Below are positions 17,613-26,568 of a stretch of 64,000 nt of DNA, piece by piece. The stretch lies in assembly GCA_016789305.1 (NCBI GenBank), contig JAEURJ010000014.1, forward strand, positions 434,001-498,000. Reading direction: 5' to 3'. A program made the position numbers and the translations under genes. Positions within the stretch are counted from its first letter, which is position 1. The number at the start of each line of letters is the position of its first letter. The notes beneath the pieces are model-generated. The model was not told the origin of the DNA, made no database searches, and saw nothing but the letters and a program-made list of their open reading frames with translations. This DNA comes from Anaerolineales bacterium (lineage in GTDB: Bacteria > Chloroflexota > Anaerolineae > Anaerolineales > Villigracilaceae).

Positions 17613-18587
17613 TTAAGGAAGCGGATAAGCGGGGAAACTTCCCTGCGGTGCGTACCAGTCCTGCGGATTAATTCCACTGGCTATTTGTCCACCAGTCACA
17701 CTTACAGAAACCAGGCTGTGGTCAGTACATTCCACTGAAAGGCCGCACGGCACTGCTTGTGAATACCCGGCAGACATGGAACCGTCACCAAGATACGAAA
17801 CGACATTGTAATTTCCAGGCGGCAAATTATCAATTTGATACGAACCCTGCCCGTCTGCGGTCATTATATAATAATAGGCCTGGCTGTCTGTCGAAAAGGC
17901 GACCACAGTTTGTGCAGGAATAAAACTTGACGGATAACTCAATTGCCCGGCAATACTACCGGAAGAAACCTGTGGAATGGGGGTAATGAATACCGGCGTT
18001 TGCTGCCCACCTGCAATCGACGGAATCTCGGGATAGTTCTTTGCATCACCATACCAATTTCCGGGGTTGATATTGGGCGTCACTTGTCCTGCCTGCACGA
18101 CAACATCCACCATTGTGTAATCGTTACATCCCTGTTGGAGACCGCACAAATAAAATTGATCATATGTACCCACCAGGGAACCACCGGGCAAAAGATAGGA
18201 AATTACGTTATATGCGCCAACTGGCAGGTTGTCAATTTGATATGTAGTTTGATTTTGTTCGGTCAATACCCAATAATAAAAACCGGTATCTACATTGAAC
18301 GCCACCACAAGTTGAGGCGGAATACCCTCAGATGGATAGGAGAGATTTCCTGAAATACCACCAGTATTACCAGCAGGTTGAGGCGTAAGAGCGGCTTGCG
18401 CGGTAAGTGCTTGAAACGTAGCCTGGACAATTGTGTCAACATCCGCGGTCGGAGCCACAAGGGTCACCTGTGCGGCGGCAGTTTGTTCAACAGCGGAAAG
18501 GATCTCCACAACTTGTTGTTGCGAAGGAACACAGGCAGCCAGTGCAAAGAGCAAAATCAATAACACAAACGTGAATTTTTTCTTCAT
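17613..18587 (-). CDS. Exported lipoprotein with two carboxypeptidase-regulatory-like repeats
   Basis: A 324-residue secreted lipoprotein. A lysine-rich signal (MKKKFTFVLLILLFALAAC) ends in a lipobox with cysteine 19. A threonine/alanine-rich linker precedes two related domains of about 105 residues, at about 91-205 and 217-318. Each has GxLSYPS, VVAF, a Y-Q-IDNLPxGxYNV-SY core, a C-G-L..C pair and a closing NP-x-x-WY. The core motif is that of beta-sandwich carboxypeptidase regulatory-like (peptidase-associated) domains. The function is unknown; it probably sits on the outer face of the membrane. ATG 18587 has AGGAGA upstream and makes the signal peptide proper. Confidence 0.7.
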   Translation of the reverse strand: MKKKFTFVLLILLFALAACVPSQQQVVEILSAVEQTAAAQVTLVAPTADVDTIVQATFQALTAQAALTPQPAGNTGGISGNLSYPSEGIPPQLVVAFNVDTGFYYWVLTEQNQTTYQIDNLPVGAYNVISYLLPGGSLVGTYDQFYLCGLQQGCNDYTMVDVVVQAGQVTPNINPGNWYGDAKNYPEIPSIAGGQQTPVFITPIPQVSSGSIAGQLSYPSSFIPAQTVVAFSTDSQAYYYIMTADGQGSYQIDNLPPGNYNVVSYLGDGSMSAGYSQAVPCGLSVECTDHSLVSVSVTGGQIASGINPQDWYAPQGSFPAYPLP

Positions 18588-18627
18588 AAACAATCTCCTC
18601 TGCCCCGCATTATACAAGTGAAACCGG

Positions 18628-21600
18628 CTATTTCCCATCACCCAATTGTCGCAACACATCCAAAAGTTTTGCAGTCCAGACTTCATCTTTGGCAAGCGTC
18701 ACCCAATACGATGATTTTCCACCACGGACGCCATTCGGCAGATCAGGCAAACGCTTCGCTTCAGACCCGTCAGCTGGCCCGGCGTACTTGAGCAGAATCT
18801 GCCCTGATTCCCAACTTACAGCCGATAAGCCTGCATCCTCGGCACGCAATTTCACGCGGATCTGATACAAAAGATTCTGGGTCATCTCCGGCAGTTGACC
18901 GAAGCGGTCTCGAAACTCAGAGCCGAGGGCATCGAGTTCCGTTTCATCACGCAGGTCGGCAATACGGCGATACAAACGCAAGCGCAGATCCTGATCGGAA
19001 ATGTAATCACTGGGAATGCCAACCGCAAGTGGCAGGTCCACATTCACCGGCATGGAAATGGGCAAGCTGAACGCTCCAAAGACATTGTCCATGTGAGATA
19101 TATCCATTTTTAAATATTCACCTGCAACCTTGCGCATCCGCCGGACTGAATCGGCCAGCATTCTTGTGTAAAGATGAAAACCGACCGATTGAATATATCC
19201 ATGCTGACGGGTGCCGAGCAATTCACCTGCGCCGCGGATTTCGAGGTCGCGCATCGCAATGGAATACCCTGCACCAAGCTGGGTATTTTCAGCAATTACT
19301 TCAAGCCTTTGCTGACCTTCCTGTGTAGGCGACATCTTGTTATGGCGGAAGAAATATGCATATGCACGCATCGCGCCGCGACCGACACGTCCGCGAAGTT
19401 GATAGAGCTGGGCAAGACCAAACGTATCAGCACGGTCCACGATCAACGTATTCGCATTGGGAATATCCAGGCCTGATTCAATAATGGTGGTGGAAAGTAA
19501 AATGTCGATCTCGCCCATCGTAAAGCGATGCATCACACTGGCAAGTTGAGTCTCGTGCATTTGACCATGCCCAATATCTACACGCGCTTCGGGAACCAAT
19601 TTGTTCAGATGAGCTTTCATGGCCTCAATCGTGTTGACTCGGTTATGGACAAAGAAAATTTGTCCGCCGCGTTCTAATTCGCGCAAAATCGCCTGACGCA
19701 CCAAACGGGGAGAGTACGGCCCAACATGCGTAACGATTGGCAGGCGCTCTTCAGGCGGTGTATTCAAATTGGAAATATCGCGCACCCCGGTCAACGCCAT
19801 GTATAACGTGCGGGGAATCGGCGTCGCGGTCAGGGTTAATACATCCACTTCGGTGCGGAGTTTTTTGAGATGCTCCTTGTGAGTCACACCGAAACGCTGC
19901 TCTTCGTCGATCACGACCAGACCCAGGTTTTTAAAAACAACATCCGCTGAAACCAGACGATGTGTGCCAATGACAATATCCACTTCGCCGACTGCCAGCT
20001 TGTATAAAATTTCAGTCTGCTCGCGGTGTGTTCGGAAGCGCGAAAGCATTTCCACTTTTACGGGAAATGCAGCCAACCTTTGTGAAAAAGTCTCAAAATG
20101 CTGTTGCGCTAACACCGTGGTCGGCACGAGAACCGCCGCCTGTTTTCCATCCATCACGGCTTTGAATGCTGCACGCAAGGCCACTTCCGTCTTTCCATAC
20201 CCTACATCCCCACACAACAAACGATCCATCGGGCGGGCGCGTTCCATATCGCGTTTAATATCGATGATGGCGCGCTTCTGATCTTCGGTCTCCACATACG
20301 GAAAGCTGTCTTCCAATTCTTTTTGCCACGCGGTATCGGCGGAAAAGGAATATCCCTCCACCACTTGACGTCGCGCGTACAGATCCAGCAAGTCTTCGGC
20401 AACCTGCTGCACCGCCTCCTTGACCTTCGCCTTTGTCTCCTGCCAGGCTTGGCCGCCGAGATTGTCGAGAGTTGGTGAACCGCCCTCTGCGCCAACGTAA
20501 CGTGTTAATCGGTCCGCTTGATGAACCGGAACATACAAAATGTCGCCGCGATCATATTCAACGGTGAGATACTCCCGTTCGTGGCCGTCCAGTTGTCGCT
20601 GGATGAGACCGTTGAATCGTCCAATACCGTGATCCACGTGGACGACAAAGTCCCCCACCTGCAGATCGGCATAAATCGATTCAGGCGTCTCGGCAACTTG
20701 TCTTTGACGAATGCGCGGCTGTGGACGTTCCCAACCGAAGATCTCGGAATCTGTGATGAGGTGAACCGATTGCAAATCAGCCTTTAACGTAAAACCTTCT
20801 GAAAGTGAGGCTTCGATAAATTCAAGATTCTCAGGCTCGGAGTTTGGATAATGCTCGGCCCATAACTCACGCAACCGCGGAGTCTGACGTGAAACGATCA
20901 CAACCCGCTCATCTTTTTCAAGTACGACAGAAAGGTAATCCACAAAGGGTTTGAGCCTGCCGCCAAATCGTTCGTCGTGACCGAAGTGCGAAGCAAGGTC
21001 AACATTCGATTCGCTTTCGACGATCTCGGTTGAATGACCTAATTCGAGACTCGTCATATCGTGCATCGCATCGCTCAACTCGGACCACGGCAAATATGGA
21101 ACTGGAAAAGCAGCGGCAAGCGTGCCTTCTTCAACGCTCTCACGCCTGAACTTCACGGCCTGCTCTTCAATTTCATTTGCCATCGTTTCCACAAGGCTGA
21201 TGTCATCCATCAAGATCAAGGATTTTTGTGGAAGATAATCCAGCAGGGATGCAGGCTGGGAATGCAGCAACGGAATATGAAACTCGCTGAGATTTTCAGA
21301 GATATCCCCTTCCGGCTGCAAAAATTCACGTGCAGGTGTGATGAGAATATTTTCAAGTTTCTCGACAGTGCGCTGCGTGGCGGGGTCAAATTGCCGAATG
21401 GTTTCGATCTCATCGCCAAAGAAATCAAGGCGCACAGGATTTAATTCCGTGGGCGGCCAAATATCGAGAAGTCCGCCGCGATGCGAGAACTGACCCGGCT
21501 CAAGGACTGTGTTCACACGTTGATATCCGACTCGTGCCCATTCGCGGATCAATCCATCGGGCTGGATACTCTGGTTTACTGACAGTTTTTTACACGCTTT

Positions 21601-22029
21601 GAGATAATCCCTGCGCGGCAAGGTGCGAGTCATCAACGAACGCACAGACGCAATGATGACAGGCGGCGTCTGCGGGGTCTGCGCAAATGGAAGATGATAT
21701 GCCGCAAGTGCGGTCAAGGTCTGCAAGCGGGAACGGCGCGTCGAGACCCCCCAGGCGGCTTCTTCATAGAATAACGGATTGGGCTCTGCAAACAGGAAAC
21801 GCGAGGACTTTAACCAGAATCCCAGCTCGTCAAAAAGAGACAAGGCATGGTCAGCGCGATCCGTGACCAACAGGATGGGACGATTGAAATTCGCATGCAA
21901 AGCGGCAAGAACAGGCAGCCGCGCAGAACGTGGAAGCCCAAGCCCTGAAAGGGTTTTACCTGCGTTAAGTTCTGTCAGCAATTGCTGATAATCAGGGAGC
22001 GAATGAATACTTTCAAGTAAAGATTGCAT
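18628..22029 (-). CDS. mfd: Transcription-repair coupling factor Mfd
   Basis: A 1133-residue SF2 translocase that removes stalled RNA polymerase and recruits UvrA. It has an N-terminal UvrB-homology module, then the RNA-polymerase-interacting CarD-like domain (VGDFVVHVDHGIGRFNG, about residue 450). The RecG-like helicase core shows GDVGYGKTEVAL (about 600), DEEQRFGV and the TRG region QLRGRVGRG, and a C-terminal TRCF regulatory domain closes the chain. The gene is full length and sits in a minus-strand cluster with pth and a small unknown gene. Confidence 0.97.
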   Translation of the reverse strand: MQSLLESIHSLPDYQQLLTELNAGKTLSGLGLPRSARLPVLAALHANFNRPILLVTDRADHALSLFDELGFWLKSSRFLFAEPNPLFYEEAAWGVSTRRSRLQTLTALAAYHLPFAQTPQTPPVIIASVRSLMTRTLPRRDYLKACKKLSVNQSIQPDGLIREWARVGYQRVNTVLEPGQFSHRGGLLDIWPPTELNPVRLDFFGDEIETIRQFDPATQRTVEKLENILITPAREFLQPEGDISENLSEFHIPLLHSQPASLLDYLPQKSLILMDDISLVETMANEIEEQAVKFRRESVEEGTLAAAFPVPYLPWSELSDAMHDMTSLELGHSTEIVESESNVDLASHFGHDERFGGRLKPFVDYLSVVLEKDERVVIVSRQTPRLRELWAEHYPNSEPENLEFIEASLSEGFTLKADLQSVHLITDSEIFGWERPQPRIRQRQVAETPESIYADLQVGDFVVHVDHGIGRFNGLIQRQLDGHEREYLTVEYDRGDILYVPVHQADRLTRYVGAEGGSPTLDNLGGQAWQETKAKVKEAVQQVAEDLLDLYARRQVVEGYSFSADTAWQKELEDSFPYVETEDQKRAIIDIKRDMERARPMDRLLCGDVGYGKTEVALRAAFKAVMDGKQAAVLVPTTVLAQQHFETFSQRLAAFPVKVEMLSRFRTHREQTEILYKLAVGEVDIVIGTHRLVSADVVFKNLGLVVIDEEQRFGVTHKEHLKKLRTEVDVLTLTATPIPRTLYMALTGVRDISNLNTPPEERLPIVTHVGPYSPRLVRQAILRELERGGQIFFVHNRVNTIEAMKAHLNKLVPEARVDIGHGQMHETQLASVMHRFTMGEIDILLSTTIIESGLDIPNANTLIVDRADTFGLAQLYQLRGRVGRGAMRAYAYFFRHNKMSPTQEGQQRLEVIAENTQLGAGYSIAMRDLEIRGAGELLGTRQHGYIQSVGFHLYTRMLADSVRRMRKVAGEYLKMDISHMDNVFGAFSLPISMPVNVDLPLAVGIPSDYISDQDLRLRLYRRIADLRDETELDALGSEFRDRFGQLPEMTQNLLYQIRVKLRAEDAGLSAVSWESGQILLKYAGPADGSEAKRLPDLPNGVRGGKSSYWVTLAKDEVWTAKLLDVLRQLGDGK

Positions 22030-22035
22030 GACAAT

Positions 22036-22473
22036 TTACAAATCGTGGTTTAACTTTGCCAATTTTTTTAATTGACCGACAATTGGATGCTGTAGTGCTA
22101 CTCTGCCCCAAAGGGCACGAGGAACAAATTTTATAACTAACCCAATTTTAGTTTCAGCCTTTAATTCAACAACAATTATTGGTTTTTGTAAGAGAAAATG
22201 TAATTCTCTAACATTTTTTATCATTGTGAATGGAATTTGAATGTTCATCTCTCCATAAGTCACATACATAAAGTGTTCATCTATTTCAACATCCATCAAT
22301 CTAAAATACATATCAAAAAACAAAAGCACTCCTAAAGAAAAAGCAAAAACATAACTTGCTTTTCCATAACCTTTTAAATCCGAGAAAAACAGAATGATTA
22401 AAAGTAATATTAGAAAGCCAACCCAAGAGAATCGGCGCAAAAAAGTGAAATCCGATGAAATTTTCTCTTTCAT
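22036..22473 (-). CDS. Small membrane protein of unknown function between pth and mfd
   Basis: A 145-residue protein with two N-terminal membrane helices (about 15-32 and 38-58) and a soluble beta-rich C-terminal part with VEIDEHFMYVTYGEMNIQIPF, which resembles PH-like membrane-associated domains. It is clearly AT-richer than pth and mfd on either side, which hints at later arrival or relaxed codon use. ATG 22473 lies 10 nt after the pth stop with GAGG close upstream; an earlier in-frame start at 22497 would overlap pth by 14 nt. No family is recognised. Confidence 0.55.
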   Translation of the reverse strand: MKEKISSDFTFLRRFSWVGFLILLLIILFFSDLKGYGKASYVFAFSLGVLLFFDMYFRLMDVEIDEHFMYVTYGEMNIQIPFTMIKNVRELHFLLQKPIIVVELKAETKIGLVIKFVPRALWGRVALQHPIVGQLKKLAKLNHDL

Positions 22474-22483
22474 TACGCCTCTA

Positions 22484-23068
22484 TTATTCAATACCACCGT
22501 TGAATTTATTCATTGCCGAATTCAAGCCATTCACCACAAATTCAAGCGCTGCATCTGCGGCGCGTTCTAATACTTCGGGGAGAAGTTTGAGATCATCCTT
22601 TGAGAAATCTTGAAGAACGTAATCCTTCGGATCCATGCGGCCGGGGGGACGCCCAATGCCGAGGCGCAGGCGGGGAAAATCTTTTGTGCCAAGCTTTTCG
22701 ATCGTGGACGCCATGCCGCGCTGTCCGCCGGGGCCGCCGGTGGGGCGAATGCGAATGGTTCCAAAAGGAATATCCAGGTCGTCATGGGCAACAAGAAGAT
22801 TTTCAAGTGGAATTTTATAGAAATGTGCGAGTCCCTGCACAGACTGACCTGAGAGATTCATATACGTCTGCGGTTTGGCGAGGATGACCTTTTGTTCTTC
22901 GTAGCGCGAGGTGATCACAATCGCGTTCGATTGCATCTTCATGCCGCGTGCATCCAGTCGAATGGTCAGACGGTCAATGAGCATGAAGCCAATGTTATGG
23001 CGGGTATTGACATATTCACGGCCGGGGTTGCCGAGACCGATGAGGAGGTAAGATGATTCAGATGTCAT
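22484..23068 (-). CDS. pth: Peptidyl-tRNA hydrolase
   Basis: A 194-residue cytosolic enzyme that frees tRNA from peptidyl-tRNA dropped by ribosomes. The Pth signatures are complete: GLGNPGREY, NTRHNIGF with the catalytic histidine, TYMNLSG with the substrate asparagine, and VAHDDLDIPFG with the catalytic aspartate. GGPGGQRGM binds the tRNA side. It is the second gene of the 23.7-18.6 kb minus-strand cluster. Confidence 0.97.
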   Translation of the reverse strand: MTSESSYLLIGLGNPGREYVNTRHNIGFMLIDRLTIRLDARGMKMQSNAIVITSRYEEQKVILAKPQTYMNLSGQSVQGLAHFYKIPLENLLVAHDDLDIPFGTIRIRPTGGPGGQRGMASTIEKLGTKDFPRLRLGIGRPPGRMDPKDYVLQDFSKDDLKLLPEVLERAADAALEFVVNGLNSAMNKFNGGIE

Positions 23069-23084
23069 GATTCGAATTCCGTGA

Positions 23085-23702
23085 TCAGGTATTTTTTCTC
23101 AGCCGAAGGAATATTGAAATCAACACAAAGGCCACCAACGCGATCAGCGCTCCCCTGCCAAAGGTGGAATAAACCGAGTCTTTATCGAGAGAAGCGGGGT
23201 TTTGCGGAAGTGGCGTGGGTTGGGCAAAGGTCAGGGTCTGTGTAGGTAATACAAGCGGAGTCACAGCCTGGGGCTGGGCAATGAGCGGCGTGGAAACTGA
23301 AAAAGCCTCCATGGGTGTTTCGGTGGGGAGAACAACATCGTTGCGGATCTTCAAGTCTGTGATGGCGGCATCCTGCGAGCTGCCATCCTGAAAATAAACG
23401 CGTAAATGAAGCGTGTAATCGCCGTCAGTGACGGAGGTGGTATCCCACACCGCAAGGAGCGAATCCGTTTTGGGCTGAGGGAATGTTTGGATGGTGAACC
23501 AGGTATCGGCGGAGTCTGAAGCGACAAACGAAAAAGCCAGTTCAGCGGACGAAAAATTCGGCACGTCCATTTGACCAAAGATCTCCACCTGTCCACGCAA
23601 AACATCCCCGGACTGTGGCGAGGTTAACGTCACACCGGGGTTTTGGAACAGCAGGGTTAAAAGAAGAAAAACTTCGAGCATGGCAATCGGTAAGTTTAAC
23701 AT
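23085..23702 (-). CDS. Membrane-anchored extracytoplasmic protein of unknown function
   Basis: A 205-residue protein with an N-terminal signal/hydrophobic segment (about 1-20) and an Ig/FN3-like beta domain (about 22-115, with LTSPQSGDVLRGQVEIFG). A proline/threonine-rich linker (about 122-172) and a C-terminal membrane helix with RLRKN stop-transfer (about 180-205) follow. It looks like a cell-surface protein anchored at its C-terminus. The start may be ATG 23702 or 23681. It is 16 nt upstream of pth and divergent from the Roadblock gene. Confidence 0.6.
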   Translation of the reverse strand: MLNLPIAMLEVFLLLTLLFQNPGVTLTSPQSGDVLRGQVEIFGQMDVPNFSSAELAFSFVASDSADTWFTIQTFPQPKTDSLLAVWDTTSVTDGDYTLHLRVYFQDGSSQDAAITDLKIRNDVVLPTETPMEAFSVSTPLIAQPQAVTPLVLPTQTLTFAQPTPLPQNPASLDKDSVYSTFGRGALIALVAFVLISIFLRLRKNT

Positions 23703-23842
23703 GAAGAAGAAAGCGGGTCAAATCTTGCTTCCTTTTCGAAAATGAAATGCGGGTACAATACTCGAAACTTTCTTTTTCTGGTAAACTCTGTGCGTTGTAA
23801 ACATAGGCGGTAGTTACCGCTTTTAATTCAGGAGAGCGCGTC

Positions 23843-24217
23843 ATGGCAAAATCCCGTTCTGACCAAATGGTGGAACGCCTTCGTAATATGCAGGCTTCCG
23901 CACCCGATATCGAAGCATCAGCCGTCGTTTCAGTAGACGGCCTTATTATGGCATCTGCACTACAACAGGGTGTGGAAGAGGATCGTGTTTCGGCCATGTC
24001 TGCCGCCATGCTTTCATTGGGCGAACGCATCTCAGGCGAACTCGGGCGCGGCGGGCTGGAACAGGTTTATATCAAAGGCGACAAGGGTGCCATTGTGTTG
24101 ACCTCCATTGGCGATGAAGCCGTTTTAACCGCCATGGCACGCCAGGATGCAAAGCTCGGCATGATATTTTTGGAAATGCGCCGCGCGGCCGAAGATCTCA
24201 CAAAGCTGGTTGGATGA
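23843..24217 (+). CDS. Roadblock/LC7-domain protein
   Basis: A 124-residue single-domain Roadblock/LC7 protein, the fold of MglB and dynein light chains, which bind and regulate Ras-like GTPases. The family pattern is visible: IEASAVVSVDGLIMAS, then the central helix RVSAMSAAMLSLGERISGELGRG, and the strands QVYIKGDKGAIVL and EAVLTAMARQDAKLGM. No MglA-like GTPase gene is adjacent. It stands alone with its own terminator, so the partner must lie elsewhere. It has a GGAG ribosome site 9 nt before ATG 23843. Confidence 0.88.
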   Translation: MAKSRSDQMVERLRNMQASAPDIEASAVVSVDGLIMASALQQGVEEDRVSAMSAAMLSLGERISGELGRGGLEQVYIKGDKGAIVLTSIGDEAVLTAMARQDAKLGMIFLEMRRAAEDLTKLVG

Positions 24218-24253
24218 AGCACCAAAAATACTCCACCCCACATCAATCACAAT

Positions 24254-24283
24254 CCCGAATGGGAGGGCTTAGACGCCCTCCCA
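24254..24283 (+). terminator. Terminator after the Roadblock gene
   Basis: GAATGGGAGGGC and its complement form the arms of a GC-rich hairpin followed by TCTTTGT. Confidence 0.82.
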
Positions 24284-24347
24284 TTCTCTTTGTATTAATC
24301 GACCATTTCCCCGCCCATTTGTTGGGTAAAAAATAACAAGGAGACCC

Positions 24348-25964
24348 ATGACTACCAAATATTTATTCTTCACCGGCGGCGTTGTTTCATCTGTTGGCAA
24401 GGGCGTGACTGCCGCAGCACTTGGCTTGCTATTAAAGGAACGCGGATTCAAAGTTGCCGTGCAAAAACTGGACCCGTACATTAATGTGGATCCGGGCACG
24501 ATGAGTCCATACCAGCATGGCGAAGTGTACGTGCTGGATGACGGCGCAGAAACGGACCTGGACCTGGGTCACTACGAAAGATTCATTGACAACCGCCTGA
24601 CACGCTCCAGCAATTTCACGACCGGGCAGGTGTATGCAGAGATCATCGCCAATGAACGACGCGGCGATTATTTGGGCGGGACGATTCAGGTGATTCCGCA
24701 CATCACCAATGAGATCAAACGACGAATTGGATTGGTTTCAAAAGAAACAAAAGCCGATATCGTCATTTTGGAAGTGGGCGGGACGGTTGGCGATATCGAG
24801 TCGCAACCGTTTTTGGAAGCGCTGCGCCAGTTACGCAACGAAGTGGGCCGCGAAAATTGTCTATTCGTTCACGTCACCTGGTTACCCACCATCGGCGCAA
24901 CAGGTGAAATGAAAACCAAACCCACACAACATTCGGTGGCGGCTTTGCGATCCATCGGTATCTCCCCAAATATCATCATCGCGCGCGCCGATGAACCAGT
25001 GGATAAAGGTCTGTGTGAAAAGATCGCGCTCTTCTGCGATGTGGAAAAGGATTCCGTAATTCCGATGGCAACGGCAGGTGTGTTGTACGAGGTTCCGTTG
25101 CTGTTGGAAAAGCTTGGCGTTGGCGATTTGGTCGTCAATAAACTTGGATTGAAATCCAAACGCAAGCCAAACATGCGTCCATGGAAAAAACTAGTGGAAG
25201 ATGTCAAAAAGGCGAAGCCCACGGTCAAAGTGGCACTCGTTGGGAAATATGTGGAATTACAGGATGCCTACATGTCGGTACGGGAAGCGCTCAAACATGC
25301 GGCGCTCGCCAATGGTGTGGAAGTGGAGATCAGTTGGATACACTCCGTTGATCTTGAAAAAGACAAGGATAAAAGCTGGGACATCATCAAAAAGACGGAT
25401 GCCATTCTTGTACCCGGCGGGTTTGGGTCACGCGGCATCGAAGGCAAGGTGCTTGCAGCACGATATGCCCGCGAAAATAAAATCCCTTATCTCGGTTTGT
25501 GTCTTGGTATGCAGGTAATGTGCATTGATTTCGCCCGCCATGTGCTGGACCTTGAAGATGCCAACTCCTCTGAATTTGACCGCAGCACGGAACATCCAGT
25601 CATCGATTTGATGATCGACCAGCGATCCATCACCGACATGGGTGGAACCATGCGCCTCGGACTCTACCCGTGCCTGCTTCAAAAAGGAACGAAAGCCGCC
25701 CATGCCTATGGCACCGCCCGCGTGGACGAACGGCATCGTCACCGCTTTGAGTTTAACAATGCCTATCGCGAAGATTTCTCCAAACACGGCATGGTCTTCT
25801 CGGGTGTTTCGCCCGATGGAAAACTCGTTGAAATCGTGGAGTTGGCCGAACATCCCTATATGGTTGCCAGTCAATTCCACCCGGAGTTTTTGTCGCGTCC
25901 CATGAAGCCGCATCCATTGTTCGTTGGGTTGATGAAAGCTGCAAAAGAAAAGGCGAAAAAGTAA
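24348..25964 (+). CDS. pyrG: CTP synthase
   Basis: A 538-residue enzyme that aminates UTP to CTP with glutamine-derived ammonia. The synthetase domain opens with FTGGVVSSVGKGVTAA (P-loop) and DPYINVDPGTMSPY. The class I glutamine amidotransferase domain contains LCLGMQVMCIDFAR with the nucleophilic cysteine and ends with HPEF for the His-Glu pair. Length and motifs are canonical. A GGAG site precedes ATG 24348. Confidence 0.98.
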   Translation: MTTKYLFFTGGVVSSVGKGVTAAALGLLLKERGFKVAVQKLDPYINVDPGTMSPYQHGEVYVLDDGAETDLDLGHYERFIDNRLTRSSNFTTGQVYAEIIANERRGDYLGGTIQVIPHITNEIKRRIGLVSKETKADIVILEVGGTVGDIESQPFLEALRQLRNEVGRENCLFVHVTWLPTIGATGEMKTKPTQHSVAALRSIGISPNIIIARADEPVDKGLCEKIALFCDVEKDSVIPMATAGVLYEVPLLLEKLGVGDLVVNKLGLKSKRKPNMRPWKKLVEDVKKAKPTVKVALVGKYVELQDAYMSVREALKHAALANGVEVEISWIHSVDLEKDKDKSWDIIKKTDAILVPGGFGSRGIEGKVLAARYARENKIPYLGLCLGMQVMCIDFARHVLDLEDANSSEFDRSTEHPVIDLMIDQRSITDMGGTMRLGLYPCLLQKGTKAAHAYGTARVDERHRHRFEFNNAYREDFSKHGMVFSGVSPDGKLVEIVELAEHPYMVASQFHPEFLSRPMKPHPLFVGLMKAAKEKAKK

Positions 25965-25969
25965 AAATA

Positions 25970-26000
25970 AAACATCGAGGTCAAAATGACCTCGATGTTT
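25970..26000. terminator. Bidirectional terminator between pyrG and the TIR gene
   Basis: AAACATCGAGGTCA and its complement form a hairpin with an AAA loop, followed by TTTTC. It lies between convergent genes. Confidence 0.88.
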
Positions 26001-26002
26001 TT

Positions 26003-26455
26003 CTATTTAAGAATTCCCAAACTCCTCGCGCGGATTTGCAGTGAAGCAATTAAGTTGTCATACATGTTTTTCCTTTTAGCTTCATCCCCAAAATAATCAA
26101 CATATTGATATGGTTGAAGGCGCAGCGGCACTTCACATTCATCGAGACGAATGGGGATGATGAATATCGTTCCTTCGGGCTTTTCCTTCGCTGTATCCAA
26201 TGCCAGGTTTAATTCTTTTTGGAAAAAACCTTCGTGTACAACGGCTCCCTTTGAAAGGAACACGATCACAGCGTCGGATTGACTGACGGCCCGAATCACG
26301 CTTTCCTCCCACATTTGCCCGGGCAACAAATCTTCCTCGTCAAACCAGGGGTCGATCCAACTTTCAATTTTCAAGCGATTGCCAAATTCACGAACCATGT
26401 TCTGATCCTGTTTGGCGTGACATAAAAATGGAATTAATTTCCGTGTTGTATTCAT
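26003..26455 (-). CDS. Lone TIR-domain protein
   Basis: A protein of about 150 residues that is almost entirely one TIR domain: strand A KLIPFLCHAKQD, the BB-loop region DPWFDEEDLLPG, the helix with WEESVIRAVSQSD holding the candidate catalytic glutamate (Glu50/Glu51), then IVFLSKGAV and the C-terminal DYFGDE segment. Bacterial TIR domains are often NAD-cleaving effectors or signalling partners in defence. No STING, SIR2, Thoeris or NLR-type gene is nearby, so its role is open. The start is uncertain: ATG 26455 makes the minimal domain, ATG 26497 or TTG 26527 would add residues, and a TATAAT lies at 26541-26546 on this strand. Confidence 0.75.
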   Translation of the reverse strand: MNTTRKLIPFLCHAKQDQNMVREFGNRLKIESWIDPWFDEEDLLPGQMWEESVIRAVSQSDAVIVFLSKGAVVHEGFFQKELNLALDTAKEKPEGTIFIIPIRLDECEVPLRLQPYQYVDYFGDEAKRKNMYDNLIASLQIRARSLGILK

Positions 26456-26568
26456 GAATGATATTGCATTGAAGTCAATCACAAAATGATTCGACATCAC
26501 TTTGTGGTATGAAATGCCTGCTCCCAATTAAGATGACAGTATTATACAGGGTATCGATGAAACCAAAA

